Positions 1 through 6,979 of a DNA stretch of 37,456 bases are shown in pieces. A program made the translations under genes and the position numbers. The stretch's first letter is position 1. Each line of letters starts with the position of its first letter. The notes under the pieces were generated by a model, which did not search any database, was not told the DNA's origin, and was given only the letters and a program-made list of their open reading frames with translations. This stretch comes from a virus. The stretch lies in IMG/VR virus record IMGVR_UViG_3300007734_000651, positions 1 through 37,456 of that record; one strand, given 5' to 3'.

Positions 1-12
1 ATCTAATCCGCA
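1..12. repeat. Partial copy of intergenic TTTAATCCG motif
   Basis: The window opens with TAATCCGCA at 4-12, the right half of an intergenic motif also found complete at 1345-1367, 3652-3674 and 37422-37444. Together with the copy at the right end, it would form a near-tandem pair if the window is closed into a circle. It lies about 58 nt upstream of the first early gene, so it may be a leader or regulatory element. The function is unknown. Confidence 0.5.
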
Positions 13-69
13 AGTATGCAACATCAACAAATAACACAAACAACTAACAACTAATAAAGGGAGAATAAA

Positions 70-501
70 ATGTCACTTGATTGGGATATCACAAACTGCA
101 AGAACATGGAAGCACTACAAGAAGAAGAAAACGGTGAGTGGGCAATTACAAACGCACTTATCTGGACAACAATGCACACAGATATGGGCAGTATTACCGC
201 AAAAAATGCCGTTGATTTCTACGCACGAACAAAAGTGGTGGAGTTATTTACACCGCTTGTTTTTAAATACAACAATGAAACAGATGAAAGAGAAGATTAT
301 CCAATTTCATTTGGCGACATTGAAAAGCGTATCGGTCTTTCAACTAATGTAATTACTGTACCAATTACTAAATGGTTGAAAAAGATAGAGCGTTACAACG
401 AACAATCTAAATATGAAGTTACAGAAGAACAAATTAAGGCGACATATTACGGCGCTTTAGTTTATATCCAACAACTAGCAAAGGGAGATAACAATGGTTA
501 A
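70..501 (+). CDS. Conserved-looking early phage protein, unknown function
   Basis: This 143-aa soluble protein has no recognised domain. It is mixed alpha/beta, with no signal peptide or membrane segment and an acidic N-terminus rich in Asp and Glu. The ATG is chosen because GGGAGA lies 5-10 nt upstream, a strong ribosome-binding site shared with many genes here. It opens the early operon, and its stop overlaps the next start by 8 nt, indicating translational coupling. Position suggests an early host-takeover or accessory role, but nothing in the sequence proves this. Confidence 0.8.
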   Translation: MSLDWDITNCKNMEALQEEENGEWAITNALIWTTMHTDMGSITAKNAVDFYARTKVVELFTPLVFKYNNETDEREDYPISFGDIEKRIGLSTNVITVPITKWLKKIERYNEQSKYEVTEEQIKATYYGALVYIQQLAKGDNNG

Positions 502-799
502 TACACAGTTAGTTACACGGTCTGTATTTATTGAAGCAAGAGAGTGGACAGATACCACATACGGTAACTCATACTTCTCTGCACGAATATGGGTTGATGG
601 AGAAATCGTTTCCGTACTTCCGTTTCAATACGGATACGGCGACCACTACAAAACAATGGCACATCAAGAGTTAATTGAACTCGGTTATTTCACCGAAGAT
701 GAGTTAATTTCAATTGTGCAAATGGGCAAAAATGCGGGCGTTGATATCTACTGTTCAAAAACCGCAACTAAAAAATCAGATATGTTCAAAAATAACTAA
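494..799 (+). CDS. Small conserved phage protein, unknown function
   Basis: 101 aa. The N-terminal 50 residues are a probable beta-rich unit containing NSYFSARIWVDGE and LPFQYGYGDHY, a pattern I associate with a family of phage conserved hypothetical proteins (recalled, not searched). The C-terminus is helical and Lys-rich. The start overlaps the preceding gene by 8 nt, with AAGGGAG immediately upstream. It belongs to the same early operon as its neighbours. Function is not assignable. Confidence 0.8.
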   Translation: MVNTQLVTRSVFIEAREWTDTTYGNSYFSARIWVDGEIVSVLPFQYGYGDHYKTMAHQELIELGYFTEDELISIVQMGKNAGVDIYCSKTATKKSDMFKNN

Positions 800-818
800 C
801 AATAAAGGGAGATACAAA

Positions 819-1025
819 ATGAACACAGTAACACCAAAATATCCACAAGCAACAGTCCACTTAACACTTACTGAAAATGCGTTTGAGATTATGGGTACAG
901 TTTCAAAAGCACTTAGAAGGGCTGGCGCAAGTAAGGAAGAAATCAGTCAATACACAATGGACAGTATGTCGGGCGATTACGACAACTTATGTAACGCGGC
1001 ACGCAGATGGGTAACAGTCCTATGA
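819..1025 (+). CDS. Small actinophage-type conserved protein, unknown function
   Basis: 68 aa. The ATG at 819 is preferred over an upstream in-frame ATG at 714, because AAAGGGAGA sits just before 819 and the longer form would lie inside the previous gene. The sequence contains NAFEIMGTVSKALRRAG, EEISQYTMDSMSGDYDNL and a closing RRWV, a pattern typical of short conserved phage proteins in which a helix pair is followed by a GDYD turn (family recalled, not searched). No catalytic motif is visible. It lies in the early cluster. Confidence 0.8.
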   Translation: MNTVTPKYPQATVHLTLTENAFEIMGTVSKALRRAGASKEEISQYTMDSMSGDYDNLCNAARRWVTVL

Positions 1026-1046
1026 CCTGTTCAATATGCGCAATTC

Positions 1047-1069
1047 GTGGTAACAGAATTTGTTATCAC
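1047..1069 (+). other. Hairpin GTGGTAACA / TGTTATCAC
   Basis: A 9-bp stem (1047-1055 with 1061-1069, one G-U pair) encloses a 5-nt loop, in the short gap between two early genes. It lacks a T tract, so it is either a weak terminator, an mRNA stabiliser or an operator-like dyad. It lies 28 nt upstream of the next ATG and makes an alternative start at 1047 unlikely. Confidence 0.4.
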
Positions 1070-1097
1070 ATTTCAATCAACGATAAGGAGACAAATT

Positions 1098-1325
1098 ATG
1101 ACCGCAAAAATCATCAAGATACGCAATACAGAGTGTCCTAACTGCCCGGAATTGCAACCAGTAATTGATGTAGATGCAGACTTTGCATTTATTGAATTGG
1201 CTGGTGAAGTATTTGAAAACGCAATTCGGACAAATAACTATTCGTTAGCAATGCAAGTAGCAGACCAGTTACTTATTACCGCTAACAGATTAGGACAATA
1301 CGCCATACACAAATCACATATTTGA
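1098..1325 (+). CDS. Small early protein with CPNC motif, unknown function
   Basis: 75 aa. The ATG at 1098 has AAGGAG 7 nt upstream, which decides it over the longer frame from 1047 that runs through a hairpin. The N-terminus has one CPNC pair near residues 13-16 without a second pair, so a full zinc ribbon is not supported. The rest is predominantly helical (EVFENAIRTNNYSLAMQVAD). It is followed by a 115-nt structured intergenic region. No function can be assigned. Confidence 0.75.
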   Translation: MTAKIIKIRNTECPNCPELQPVIDVDADFAFIELAGEVFENAIRTNNYSLAMQVADQLLITANRLGQYAIHKSHI

Positions 1326-1332
1326 AGGCGAA

Positions 1333-1419
1333 ACACGGTGGAAAAGTCGGCAAAACTTTAATCCGCAGACAATTTCACCGTGTCTAGTGCTAAATGGCAC
1401 TACTGATGAGCCTCATCAG
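1333..1419 (+). other. Structured intergenic region with three hairpins
   Basis: The gap between two early genes holds three consecutive dyads. ACACGGTG (1333-1340) pairs with CACCGTGT (1376-1383) and encloses the shared TTTAATCCG motif in its loop. TAGTGC (1385-1390) pairs with GCACTA (1397-1402). CTGATGAG (1403-1410) and CTCATCAG (1412-1419) form a 17-nt near-palindrome. The arrangement suggests a structured 5' leader, a processing site or a regulator-binding region ahead of the gene at 1441. No T tract follows, so a classic terminator is unlikely. Confidence 0.5.
1345..1367 (+). repeat. Intergenic repeat AGTNGGCA-N4-TTTAATCCG, copy 1
   Basis: AGTCGGCA followed by 13 nt ending in TTTAATCCG, then CA. 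It aligns without gaps to copies at 3652-3674 and 37422-37444, and to the partial copy at the window start. It lies in the loop of a hairpin 20 nt after a stop codon and upstream of an early gene. Recurrence in noncoding gaps only suggests a regulatory element. Confidence 0.6.
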
Positions 1420-1440
1420 CAAATAGTAAAGGGATAAAAA

Positions 1441-1923
1441 ATGAGTACAGAACAAACAACAGAAACACCACTTACAAATCAACAAATTGCAGAAAACACC
1501 GTCAAGGAACTATCGGCAAATGACCTTACAAAAGAGTTACAACGCCTACTTGATGAACTTGATTACTACAAAACAGAAGTAAATTTGGTAAGACAAAGAG
1601 CAAATGAGAAAAATTCAAAGTATCTGGAACTTCATTCAGATATAGAGGAATTTCTTAAAGAGCACATTAAGGATAAGGAAGTTACCGTTGACGACCTTGT
1701 TCAATTAGCCGCCGAACTTGATATCAAAATTACTAAAACAGTCAAAGTTACATTTAATGTGGCTTGTGAATATGAATTTGATGTACCACTTTCATATGAT
1801 GAGACAGATTTTAGTGAACACGATTTTGATATCCGTATTTCATCAAATATTTCAGATGATGATGTTGAAGAAACATCTGAGTCATTTGAAGTGGAAGATT
1901 TTGAGGTTGAAGAAAATGACTAA
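1441..1923 (+). CDS. Acidic coiled-coil protein, unknown function
   Basis: 160 aa. Residues about 25-80 are a strongly charged helical, coiled-coil-like stretch (leucine-rich repeats of LTKELQRLLDEL type). A short beta-rich segment follows (VKVTFNVACEYEFDVPL), and the tail is extremely acidic, with runs of Asp and Glu. The tail is reminiscent of DNA-mimic or protein-binding tails, but this is only an analogy. AAAGGGA precedes the ATG. The stop overlaps the next gene by 8 nt. Confidence 0.8.
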   Translation: MSTEQTTETPLTNQQIAENTVKELSANDLTKELQRLLDELDYYKTEVNLVRQRANEKNSKYLELHSDIEEFLKEHIKDKEVTVDDLVQLAAELDIKITKTVKVTFNVACEYEFDVPLSYDETDFSEHDFDIRISSNISDDDVEETSESFEVEDFEVEEND

Positions 1924-2233
1924 TACAAAAACAATTACAGTTACCGTACAAACAGAAACGGTAATAACTGAGCCAGATACTTGGCTAACAATTAATCCGA
2001 CCAGTTTTTACCACGATGCCTGCGTATCCAAAGGATATTGCACCGCAGAACAGTATCTAGTTATTAACTGGACAAAGTGGATTAAGTGGTATGCAGACTC
2101 AATGAAACACGGTACAAGTTTTATTTCCGTACCGTTTCCAGCATTCGTCGGTGATACTTACGCAATTGCGTTAGCCGTTGCCGCCGAGTTAAATAAACCA
2201 ACCGCACCAACAACAGAAGGGATAAACGCATAA
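1916..2233 (+). CDS. Small early protein, unknown function
   Basis: 105 aa starting at the ATG that overlaps the 3' end of the previous gene. An upstream in-frame ATG at 1718 would put 66 residues of low-quality sequence inside that gene and is rejected. The protein starts with a Thr/Val-rich segment, then has an aromatic middle (YLVINWTKWIKWYADSM) and an Ala-rich end. No domain is recognised. Its TAA shares its A with the next ATG, so translation is coupled to the DUF932 gene. Confidence 0.75.
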   Translation: MTNTKTITVTVQTETVITEPDTWLTINPTSFYHDACVSKGYCTAEQYLVINWTKWIKWYADSMKHGTSFISVPFPAFVGDTYAIALAVAAELNKPTAPTTEGINA

Positions 2234-3243
2234 TGGCACACAGACTAGAGGAATTTGAAGATGGAACTTCCGCCTTCTTTTCCGCACGCGAGGTTGCTTG
2301 GCACAAACTAGGCACCGTTACAGAAGGCGCACTCACCGCAGAGGAAGCCCTTAAAACTGCACAACTGGACTGGCAAGTTATCAAATCTGATGACCCAGTT
2401 TCAACAATGGTTCCAATGTTCGGTAAAAGCGCAATGGAACAAGGTTCAATGGAAGAAATCATATATCCAGATAAGTTTATGACTTATCGTTACCACCCAA
2501 AGACAAAAAATGCACAAGCACTTGGCGTTGTGGGTAACCGTTACACACCAGTACAAAATCTGCAAGCATTTTCTTTCCTAAATGCAGTCGCCGATGAAAG
2601 TGGCGCCGTATTTGAAACTGCTGGCAGTATTGATAACGGTCGCAAAGTCTTTATGACTATGAAAATGCCAGAGGGCTTGCAAATCGGTGGCGTAGATGCT
2701 ATTGACTTATATCTGATGGCGTGGAACACACACGATGGCACTTCATCGTTCAATGTTCTAGTTACTCCTATCCGCGTGGTTTGCCAAAATACGCTAACCG
2801 CCGCAATCGGAAATGCAAAATCTACTTTCACATTACGCCACACACCAAATGTAGATAGCAAAATTCAAGTGGCACGCGAAACACTTAAATTGACTTGGAA
2901 ATACACCGAGTCATTTGAAGAGTTAGCAAATAACCTTCTCAGTCAAAAAATGTCTGATAAGGAATTTTATTCATTAGTTGAAAATGTATTTCCAATTGAT
3001 GACCCTGAAAGTCCACGCGCAGTAACTATGGCGGAAACTGCACGCGGAACACTCGCTGGTTTGTGGAAAGCACCAACACAAGCCAATATTAGCGGTACAA
3101 AGTGGGCGGCATATAACGCCTTTACTGAGTACTCAGACTGGGCAAAACCAGTACGCGATAAAAACCCAGATACTGCTAGGGCTATCAGAATAGTTACTGG
3201 CGCAGGAGATAACTTCAAGAATAAAATCTTGAACCTTCTCTAA
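2233..3243 (+). CDS. DUF932 / TIGR03299 phage-plasmid protein
   Basis: 336 aa, matching the usual length of the DUF932 (TIGR03299) family found on phages and plasmids. Recognisable features are the N-terminal FFSAREVAWHKLG, the MTYRYHPKT and ALGVVGNRYTPVQNLQAF blocks, the central FMTMKMPEG, and LVTPIRVVCQNTL. The family's biochemical role is not established; it often sits near recombination or replication genes, as here. Start and stop are coupled to the previous gene by TAATG. The call is strong at family level and silent on function. Confidence 0.9.
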   Translation: MAHRLEEFEDGTSAFFSAREVAWHKLGTVTEGALTAEEALKTAQLDWQVIKSDDPVSTMVPMFGKSAMEQGSMEEIIYPDKFMTYRYHPKTKNAQALGVVGNRYTPVQNLQAFSFLNAVADESGAVFETAGSIDNGRKVFMTMKMPEGLQIGGVDAIDLYLMAWNTHDGTSSFNVLVTPIRVVCQNTLTAAIGNAKSTFTLRHTPNVDSKIQVARETLKLTWKYTESFEELANNLLSQKMSDKEFYSLVENVFPIDDPESPRAVTMAETARGTLAGLWKAPTQANISGTKWAAYNAFTEYSDWAKPVRDKNPDTARAIRIVTGAGDNFKNKILNLL

Positions 3244-3440
3244 GTCATAGCAAGTCGGTAGGCGGTTTGGTACAAGTCGGGTAATAGATAAGTAACCCCA
3301 ACAAGTGCCAAACCGCCTAATCGTCTGCAGAGCGTGTTTCTACTATTAGGCATAACAATAAATAGATACGCGACTTGCACTTTTAATTACTTGAACTCAA
3401 CAAATAAATCGTTTAATCTAGTTAATGGAGGCAAACCCAA
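3244..3440 (+). other. Intergenic region with nested inverted repeats
   Basis: A 197-nt gene-free stretch. A 15-bp stem pairs TAGGCGGTTTGGTAC (3259-3273) with GTGCCAAACCGCCTA (3305-3319), with one G-T pair and a 31-nt loop. An outer 8-bp dyad pairs GCAAGTCG (3250-3257) with CGACTTGC (3371-3378). The inner stem resembles the hairpin at 34034-34072. Without a T tract it could be an actinobacterial-style terminator for the early operon, or a structured RNA. A possible promoter follows. Confidence 0.55.
3391..3419 (+). promoter_or_regulatory. Weak sigma-70-like promoter candidate
   Basis: TTGAAC (3391-3396) and TAATCT (3414-3419) are separated by 17 nt, 22 nt upstream of the ATG at 3441 and just after a large inverted repeat. 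The match to the consensus is only partial (4/6 and 3/6), so this rests mainly on spacing and position. Confidence 0.3.
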
Positions 3441-3656
3441 ATGATAAACACCGTATTAGGCATTTCATTTTCTTTAATCACCGCAATATCGGTATTGACT
3501 GTAAATACCTTAAATTCAAATCCACTTAAATTAACACTACGCGGTAGGCGTGTTCTATTTGCTATTGCAATTGTAGGTGGATTTTTACTTTACCAATTTG
3601 CAATTCATTTCTTTTGGTATTGCAACGAAAGTGGTTGCATTATTGAATGGAAGTAG
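3441..3656 (+). CDS. Small two-helix membrane protein
   Basis: 71 aa with two hydrophobic segments, at about residues 5-25 (ISFSLITAISVLTV) and 40-60 (FAIAIVGGFLLYQFAIHFF), separated by a basic loop (LRGRRV). The end carries two cysteines. Topology suggests an integral membrane protein with a cytoplasmic loop. GGAGG sits 13 nt upstream of the ATG. The role is unknown; candidates include superinfection exclusion or membrane modification. It stands alone between two structured gaps, so it may have its own promoter. Confidence 0.7.
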   Translation: MINTVLGISFSLITAISVLTVNTLNSNPLKLTLRGRRVLFAIAIVGGFLLYQFAIHFFWYCNESGCIIEWK

Positions 3657-3674
3657 GCAGATTTTTAATCCGCA
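3652..3674 (+). repeat. Intergenic repeat AGTNGGCA-N4-TTTAATCCG, copy 2
   Basis: AGTAGGCA then 13 nt ending TTTAATCCG and CA. It begins at the stop codon of the membrane-protein gene and is followed by a hairpin, ATTTTGCA (3678-3685) with TGCAAAAT (3697-3704). It is spaced identically to the copies at 1345 and 37422. Confidence 0.6.
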
Positions 3675-3677
3675 CGC

Positions 3678-3704
3678 ATTTTGCAGACAAATTGTTTGCA
3701 AAAT
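3678..3704 (+). other. Hairpin downstream of repeat copy 2
   Basis: A perfect 8-bp stem (3678-3685 with 3697-3704) has an 11-nt loop and lies 22 nt upstream of the ATG at 3726. It could be an operator or part of the leader of the recombination operon that starts here. Confidence 0.4.
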
Positions 3705-3725
3705 AAATAACAGGAAGGCAACACA

Positions 3726-3911
3726 ATGGCAAACACAGTAAAGGTACTGGTAGCAATTGAAATACCAACACCAAAATCCTCAGTTGAAAAACTAAAGGGT
3801 GCAGCACTATCAAAAGAGGTACGCGATACTGCCGAAGGCGCAGTATTACACGCATTACAGGACTTCAATCCAGTTGTATTGCGTGTCCGTCTAGCAAGAG
3901 AGAAGGCATAA
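3726..3911 (+). CDS. Small protein upstream of Bet, unknown function
   Basis: 61 aa. AGGAAGG lies 8 nt upstream of the ATG, an ideal ribosome-binding site. The protein is a short alpha/beta unit (VKVLVAIEIP start, central ALSKEVRDTAEGAVLHALQ helix, VVLRVRLAREKA end). It ends directly against the Bet start (TAA then ATG), so it is the first gene of the recombination operon. It could be a partner of the annealase, but no domain supports this. Confidence 0.75.
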   Translation: MANTVKVLVAIEIPTPKSSVEKLKGAALSKEVRDTAEGAVLHALQDFNPVVLRVRLAREKA

Positions 3912-4712
3912 ATGGAAAATAAATCGGCTCTGGCGGTCAATCCTGACCAACAGATGTGGGACAACAAACAGTTAGCCGCGTTGAAACAACTAGGGCTAAC
4001 AAACGCCAGTAATGGAGATTTAGCAGTATTTCTTCATTATGCACAACGAACAGGGCTTGACCCGTTTGCACGCCAGTTATATATGATTGAACGCGGTGGT
4101 AGGTTCACCATTCAAGCATCTATTGACGGGCTACGAATAGTTGCACAACGCTCTGGTGAATATGCTGGACAAGTCGGACCGTATTGGTGCGGTGAAGATG
4201 GCGCTTGGACAGATATTTGGTTGGAAAAAACACCGCCTATGGCGGCAAAGGTTGGCGTATTGCGCAAGGGGTTTGTTGAACCACTTTGGGCAGTCGCTAA
4301 ATTTGATGGTTACAACGCAAATAGTCCGATATGGAAGAAAATGCCAGACTTAATGATTGCTAAATGCGCAGAAGCGTTAGCACTCAGAAAGGCGTTTCCT
4401 AACGACCTATCGGGTATTTACACCGCCGAGGAAATGGAACAGGCAAACACAACACCACTTGCGCCAGTAAGTGCAGTTGTTGAATTATCTGAACCAAAAC
4501 CAGTTGAAATAACGCCAGAAGTATTGGCGGAATTGCGTAAGATTTTAGAACAGGCAGACTCCGCCGATACATTAGAAGTATTAAGGGTCTTGTTCAATTA
4601 CGCTAAAGACAAGTTGGATATTCAGTTTAAGCCAACAGATGCAGATGAGCCAACCACACTCCGCACGGAGATTATGGCTCGTAAAGCAACATTGGAAAAG
4701 GCAAATGGATAA
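3912..4712 (+). CDS. bet: Bet/RecT-family single-strand annealing recombinase
   Basis: 266 aa, normal for phage recombination protein Bet. It anneals complementary single strands during recombination and concatemer formation. Diagnostic blocks are GLDPFARQLYMIERGGRFTI (about 50-69), SIDGLRIVAQRSGEYAGQ (about 71-88), PPMAAKVGVLRKG (about 109-121), and MIAKCAEALALRKAFPNDL (about 147-165), ending in SGIYTAEEM. The last 90 residues diverge and are helical and acidic, as is usual. Its exonuclease partner is probably the Cas4-like nuclease at 6062, five genes downstream. Confidence 0.95.
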   Translation: MENKSALAVNPDQQMWDNKQLAALKQLGLTNASNGDLAVFLHYAQRTGLDPFARQLYMIERGGRFTIQASIDGLRIVAQRSGEYAGQVGPYWCGEDGAWTDIWLEKTPPMAAKVGVLRKGFVEPLWAVAKFDGYNANSPIWKKMPDLMIAKCAEALALRKAFPNDLSGIYTAEEMEQANTTPLAPVSAVVELSEPKPVEITPEVLAELRKILEQADSADTLEVLRVLFNYAKDKLDIQFKPTDADEPTTLRTEIMARKATLEKANG

Positions 4713-5031
4713 TTCAAGTTTCTATATGGAACTTGATTTCAGTACGGAATTAACACCTGCGGAACGATTTGCACAGTTTCACGCAAACAATCCGCAGGTG
4801 TATTCCGCATTGAAGTCTATGACTGCTGAACTTGTAAATCGGGGTCGGCGCAGAATTGGCATCAATATGCTATTTGAAGTATTGCGCTGGAATTACTATA
4901 TGGAAACTGATGACCCTAATTCCGATTTCAAGATAAATAACAATTATGCACCGTATTACTCACGGCTAATAATTGAAGAAAACCCACAATGGGCAAATGT
5001 ATTTGAACTAAGAACAATTAGGAGCAAGTAA
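4705..5031 (+). CDS. Conserved phage protein next to Bet
   Basis: 108 aa, starting at an ATG that overlaps the Bet end by 8 nt. A longer in-frame start at 4639 lies wholly inside bet and is rejected. The sequence has a helical N-terminus (PAERFAQFHANNPQVYSALKSM), then GRRRIGINMLFEVLRWNYYMET and FKINNNYAPYYSRLI, ending in FELRTIRSK. I recognise this as a widespread phage conserved protein of unknown function that sits among recombination and replication genes. The basic patches make nucleic-acid binding conceivable. Confidence 0.8.
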   Translation: MDNSSFYMELDFSTELTPAERFAQFHANNPQVYSALKSMTAELVNRGRRRIGINMLFEVLRWNYYMETDDPNSDFKINNNYAPYYSRLIIEENPQWANVFELRTIRSK

Positions 5032-5267
5032 TGAGAATAAATACAGATAGTAATGAAGAGTGGTTGAATTTTGTTTCTAAAATTGGAACAAAAACAACTA
5101 TTACGCAAAAAAGCGTAACTATTAAGGACAAATCGCAAGAACCGTTAATTTCAATACCGCCAGATAAGTTATTTGAACTGTATGGCAATTTGGTTTTAGC
5201 AGGTTTTTCAGAAGATGAAGCCTTAATTATTGTAATCGGTGTAAGCAGAAATGACTCAAACAGATAA
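5031..5267 (+). CDS. Small early protein, unknown function
   Basis: 78 aa. The ATG overlaps the previous stop (TAATG), with AGGAGC 6-11 nt upstream. It has a beta-strand-rich N-terminus (TKTTITQKSVTIKD) and a C-terminal helix (FSEDEALIIVIGVSR). No motif is recognised. It overlaps the next small zinc-ribbon gene by 17 nt. Confidence 0.7.
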   Translation: MRINTDSNEEWLNFVSKIGTKTTITQKSVTIKDKSQEPLISIPPDKLFELYGNLVLAGFSEDEALIIVIGVSRNDSNR

Positions 5268-5388
5268 TCAACCGTACCGTTGCTGGTATTGCGCTAATTG
5301 GAAACAAAATGAGTTAGCACAATGCACAGTTTGCGGGAATTCCGGAAAGGCAAAACCTAATGGTTACACCACAGGCTATAGAAAATAG
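5251..5388 (+). CDS. 45-aa zinc-ribbon microprotein
   Basis: A short gene overlapping its neighbours on both sides (17 nt upstream, 29 nt downstream). The protein carries CWYC at residues 11-14 and CTVC at 25-28, a complete CxxC-N10-CxxC rubredoxin/zinc-ribbon knuckle, followed by a Lys/Gly-rich tail. GTAAGCAGAA before the ATG gives only a weak ribosome-binding site, so translation is probably coupled. It may bind nucleic acid or a host protein. The spaced cysteines support it being real. Confidence 0.65.
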   Translation: MTQTDNQPYRCWYCANWKQNELAQCTVCGNSGKAKPNGYTTGYRK

Positions 5389-5698
5389 ATTAGCGTCATT
5401 ATCAAAAGAAGTTGATGATGCTCATACATTTCTTGAACAGGCTGAACACGCATATCACAAGGCAAAAACTGAATACGAAATTGAGATTGCTCATAATCGT
5501 ATGAAGTTATCTACCGAAAAAATGCGTGTACAAGATGTACAAGATTTTGCGCTTATTGCTACACAAGAGCAATACCGTCAATTAAATATGGCGGAAGCAA
5601 CTGTAAAGGCGGCAAGAGCAAATGCAACGCGTATCCGCACACAAGTGGATATTGCACGCTCTATCGGAACTTCCGTTAGGGCTTCATTAGAGATATAA
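5360..5698 (+). CDS. Coiled-coil protein, unknown function
   Basis: 112 aa, almost entirely helical with heptad-like spacing (LASLSKEVDDAHTFLEQAEH, then YEIEIAHNRMKLSTEKM), and an Ala/Arg-rich C-terminus. GGAAAGG lies 8 nt before the ATG. It resembles small phage coiled-coil proteins coded among replication genes; an oligomerising accessory or scaffold role is possible. No enzymatic motif. Confidence 0.75.
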   Translation: MVTPQAIENRLASLSKEVDDAHTFLEQAEHAYHKAKTEYEIEIAHNRMKLSTEKMRVQDVQDFALIATQEQYRQLNMAEATVKAARANATRIRTQVDIARSIGTSVRASLEI

Positions 5699-5708
5699 GA
5701 GGGCAAAA

Positions 5709-6062
5709 ATGCAAGTACAGTTAATAAAATCGGTGGTAAAACATTTACCAGATGATGAACAAATCGTTACATTTTGGTTTGATAAAGACCAAGCAAACGA
5801 TATGGCAAAAGATAATGATGCAGAACCGCTAACAGATGCAGAGTGGTTGTTTATATGGGAGAAAATGTCCAGAGATAAACAACTCAATCAAATAGCAGAT
5901 GAAACATTTAATGAATTGTTTTATCAAATGCTTGCAAATAGAAAAGCAAATCAATGCGTTATATGCGGCGGTATTGCAACGCATTTTGAAGCAACTACAA
6001 CCAAGGGGGCTTGCTGCAAATGTTGCGGTGATTGCCCAGAAAACTGCAAAGGGAAAAAATAA
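5709..6062 (+). CDS. Protein with C-terminal cysteine-rich zinc-binding end
   Basis: 117 aa. The N-terminal 80 residues are alpha/beta with a WLFIWEKM helix. The C-terminal 35 residues hold eight cysteines, starting with CVICGG and ending with CCKCCGDCPENC. This is a probable zinc-binding module. The stop shares its last A with the ATG of the Cas4-like nuclease (TAATG), so the two are translated together and it could be a partner of the nuclease. Function is not established. Confidence 0.75.
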   Translation: MQVQLIKSVVKHLPDDEQIVTFWFDKDQANDMAKDNDAEPLTDAEWLFIWEKMSRDKQLNQIADETFNELFYQMLANRKANQCVICGGIATHFEATTTKGACCKCCGDCPENCKGKK

Positions 6063-6979
6063 TGCAAATAGATGAAATGTTAATGAAAGCATTAACAACA
6101 TACGACAATAACCGCGAACGCTCACAACAAAAGCAAATTGGGGTATCTCAAATCGGCGGTTGTCGCAAGCAAGTATGGTTACAAATACAAGATACGCCAA
6201 AGACAAATGAAACACTTAAATTGCCTGCACTTATGGGTACCGCTATTCACAAAATGATTGAAGAAGCATTAGTGAAAGACAATGCGGCTAATTGGGGTGA
6301 ATACTGGTTGGAAGAAGAGGTTGAATATGACGGTTTGAAGGGTCATATTGATTTATATATTCCAAGCGTAGGCGCAGTTGTGGATTGGAAAACCACTAAA
6401 TTGAAAAATCTAAGTTATTTTCCAAGCACACAACAACGCACACAAGTCCAGTTATACGCATATCTACTAGCAAAAAATGGTAATAACCCTAAAACAGTTA
6501 CTCTTGTGGGTATTCCGCGAGATGGTGATGAACGCAATATCAAATTGCACACCGAGGAATACAATGAAGAGATGGCACTTGAAGGTTTGAAGTGGCTAAG
6601 AGAAGTGCAAGATATGGATACTGCGCCAGCACCAGAAAGATACGCCGCGCAATTCTGCAAATTCTACTGTTCATATTACGGTGAAAGTTGTGGTGGCAAG
6701 GGAAAAGAAGTAGCGGAAACTACAATTACAGATAATCAAACTGTTTCCGCTATTGAACGCTACATAACGCTATCTGGACAAATAAAAGAGTTAGAAGCGG
6801 AACAAGATGGCATTAAGGCGCATTTGGAAGGCGTTGATGGTGTTACTCCGAATGGCAATATTGTTAAGTGGAGTCAAATTGCAGGGCGACAGTCAATTGA
6901 CGAAAAAGCCGTTGAGGAAGCGTTAGGTTTCGTTCCTAAGAAACAGGGAGAACCAACAATGAGATTGACGGTGAAATAG
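6062..6979 (+). CDS. Cas4/RecB-like PD-(D/E)XK exonuclease with Fe-S cysteines
   Basis: 305 aa from the ATG at 6062; the extension to 6032 lies inside the previous gene. Nuclease residues are visible in order: H63, D97 in GHIDLYI, D108 and K110 in VVDWKTTK, and QVQLYAY near 128-134. One cysteine upstream (C34 in IGGCRKQVWL) plus three downstream (C199, C203, C210) reproduce the Cas4/AddB-type 4Fe-4S ligand set. In phages such nucleases resect DNA ends for the Bet annealase, a role analogous to lambda Exo. The last 90 residues contain a coiled coil and a small C-terminal domain. It pairs functionally with bet. Confidence 0.9.
   Translation: MQIDEMLMKALTTYDNNRERSQQKQIGVSQIGGCRKQVWLQIQDTPKTNETLKLPALMGTAIHKMIEEALVKDNAANWGEYWLEEEVEYDGLKGHIDLYIPSVGAVVDWKTTKLKNLSYFPSTQQRTQVQLYAYLLAKNGNNPKTVTLVGIPRDGDERNIKLHTEEYNEEMALEGLKWLREVQDMDTAPAPERYAAQFCKFYCSYYGESCGGKGKEVAETTITDNQTVSAIERYITLSGQIKELEAEQDGIKAHLEGVDGVTPNGNIVKWSQIAGRQSIDEKAVEEALGFVPKKQGEPTMRLTVK

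Noticed and set aside
2121-2462. Minus-strand ORFs across coding regions, for example this 113-aa frame
   Set aside because: These are shadows of plus-strand genes with clear motifs or tight operon fit; their own composition is Ser/Leu/Cys-rich and lacks domains.
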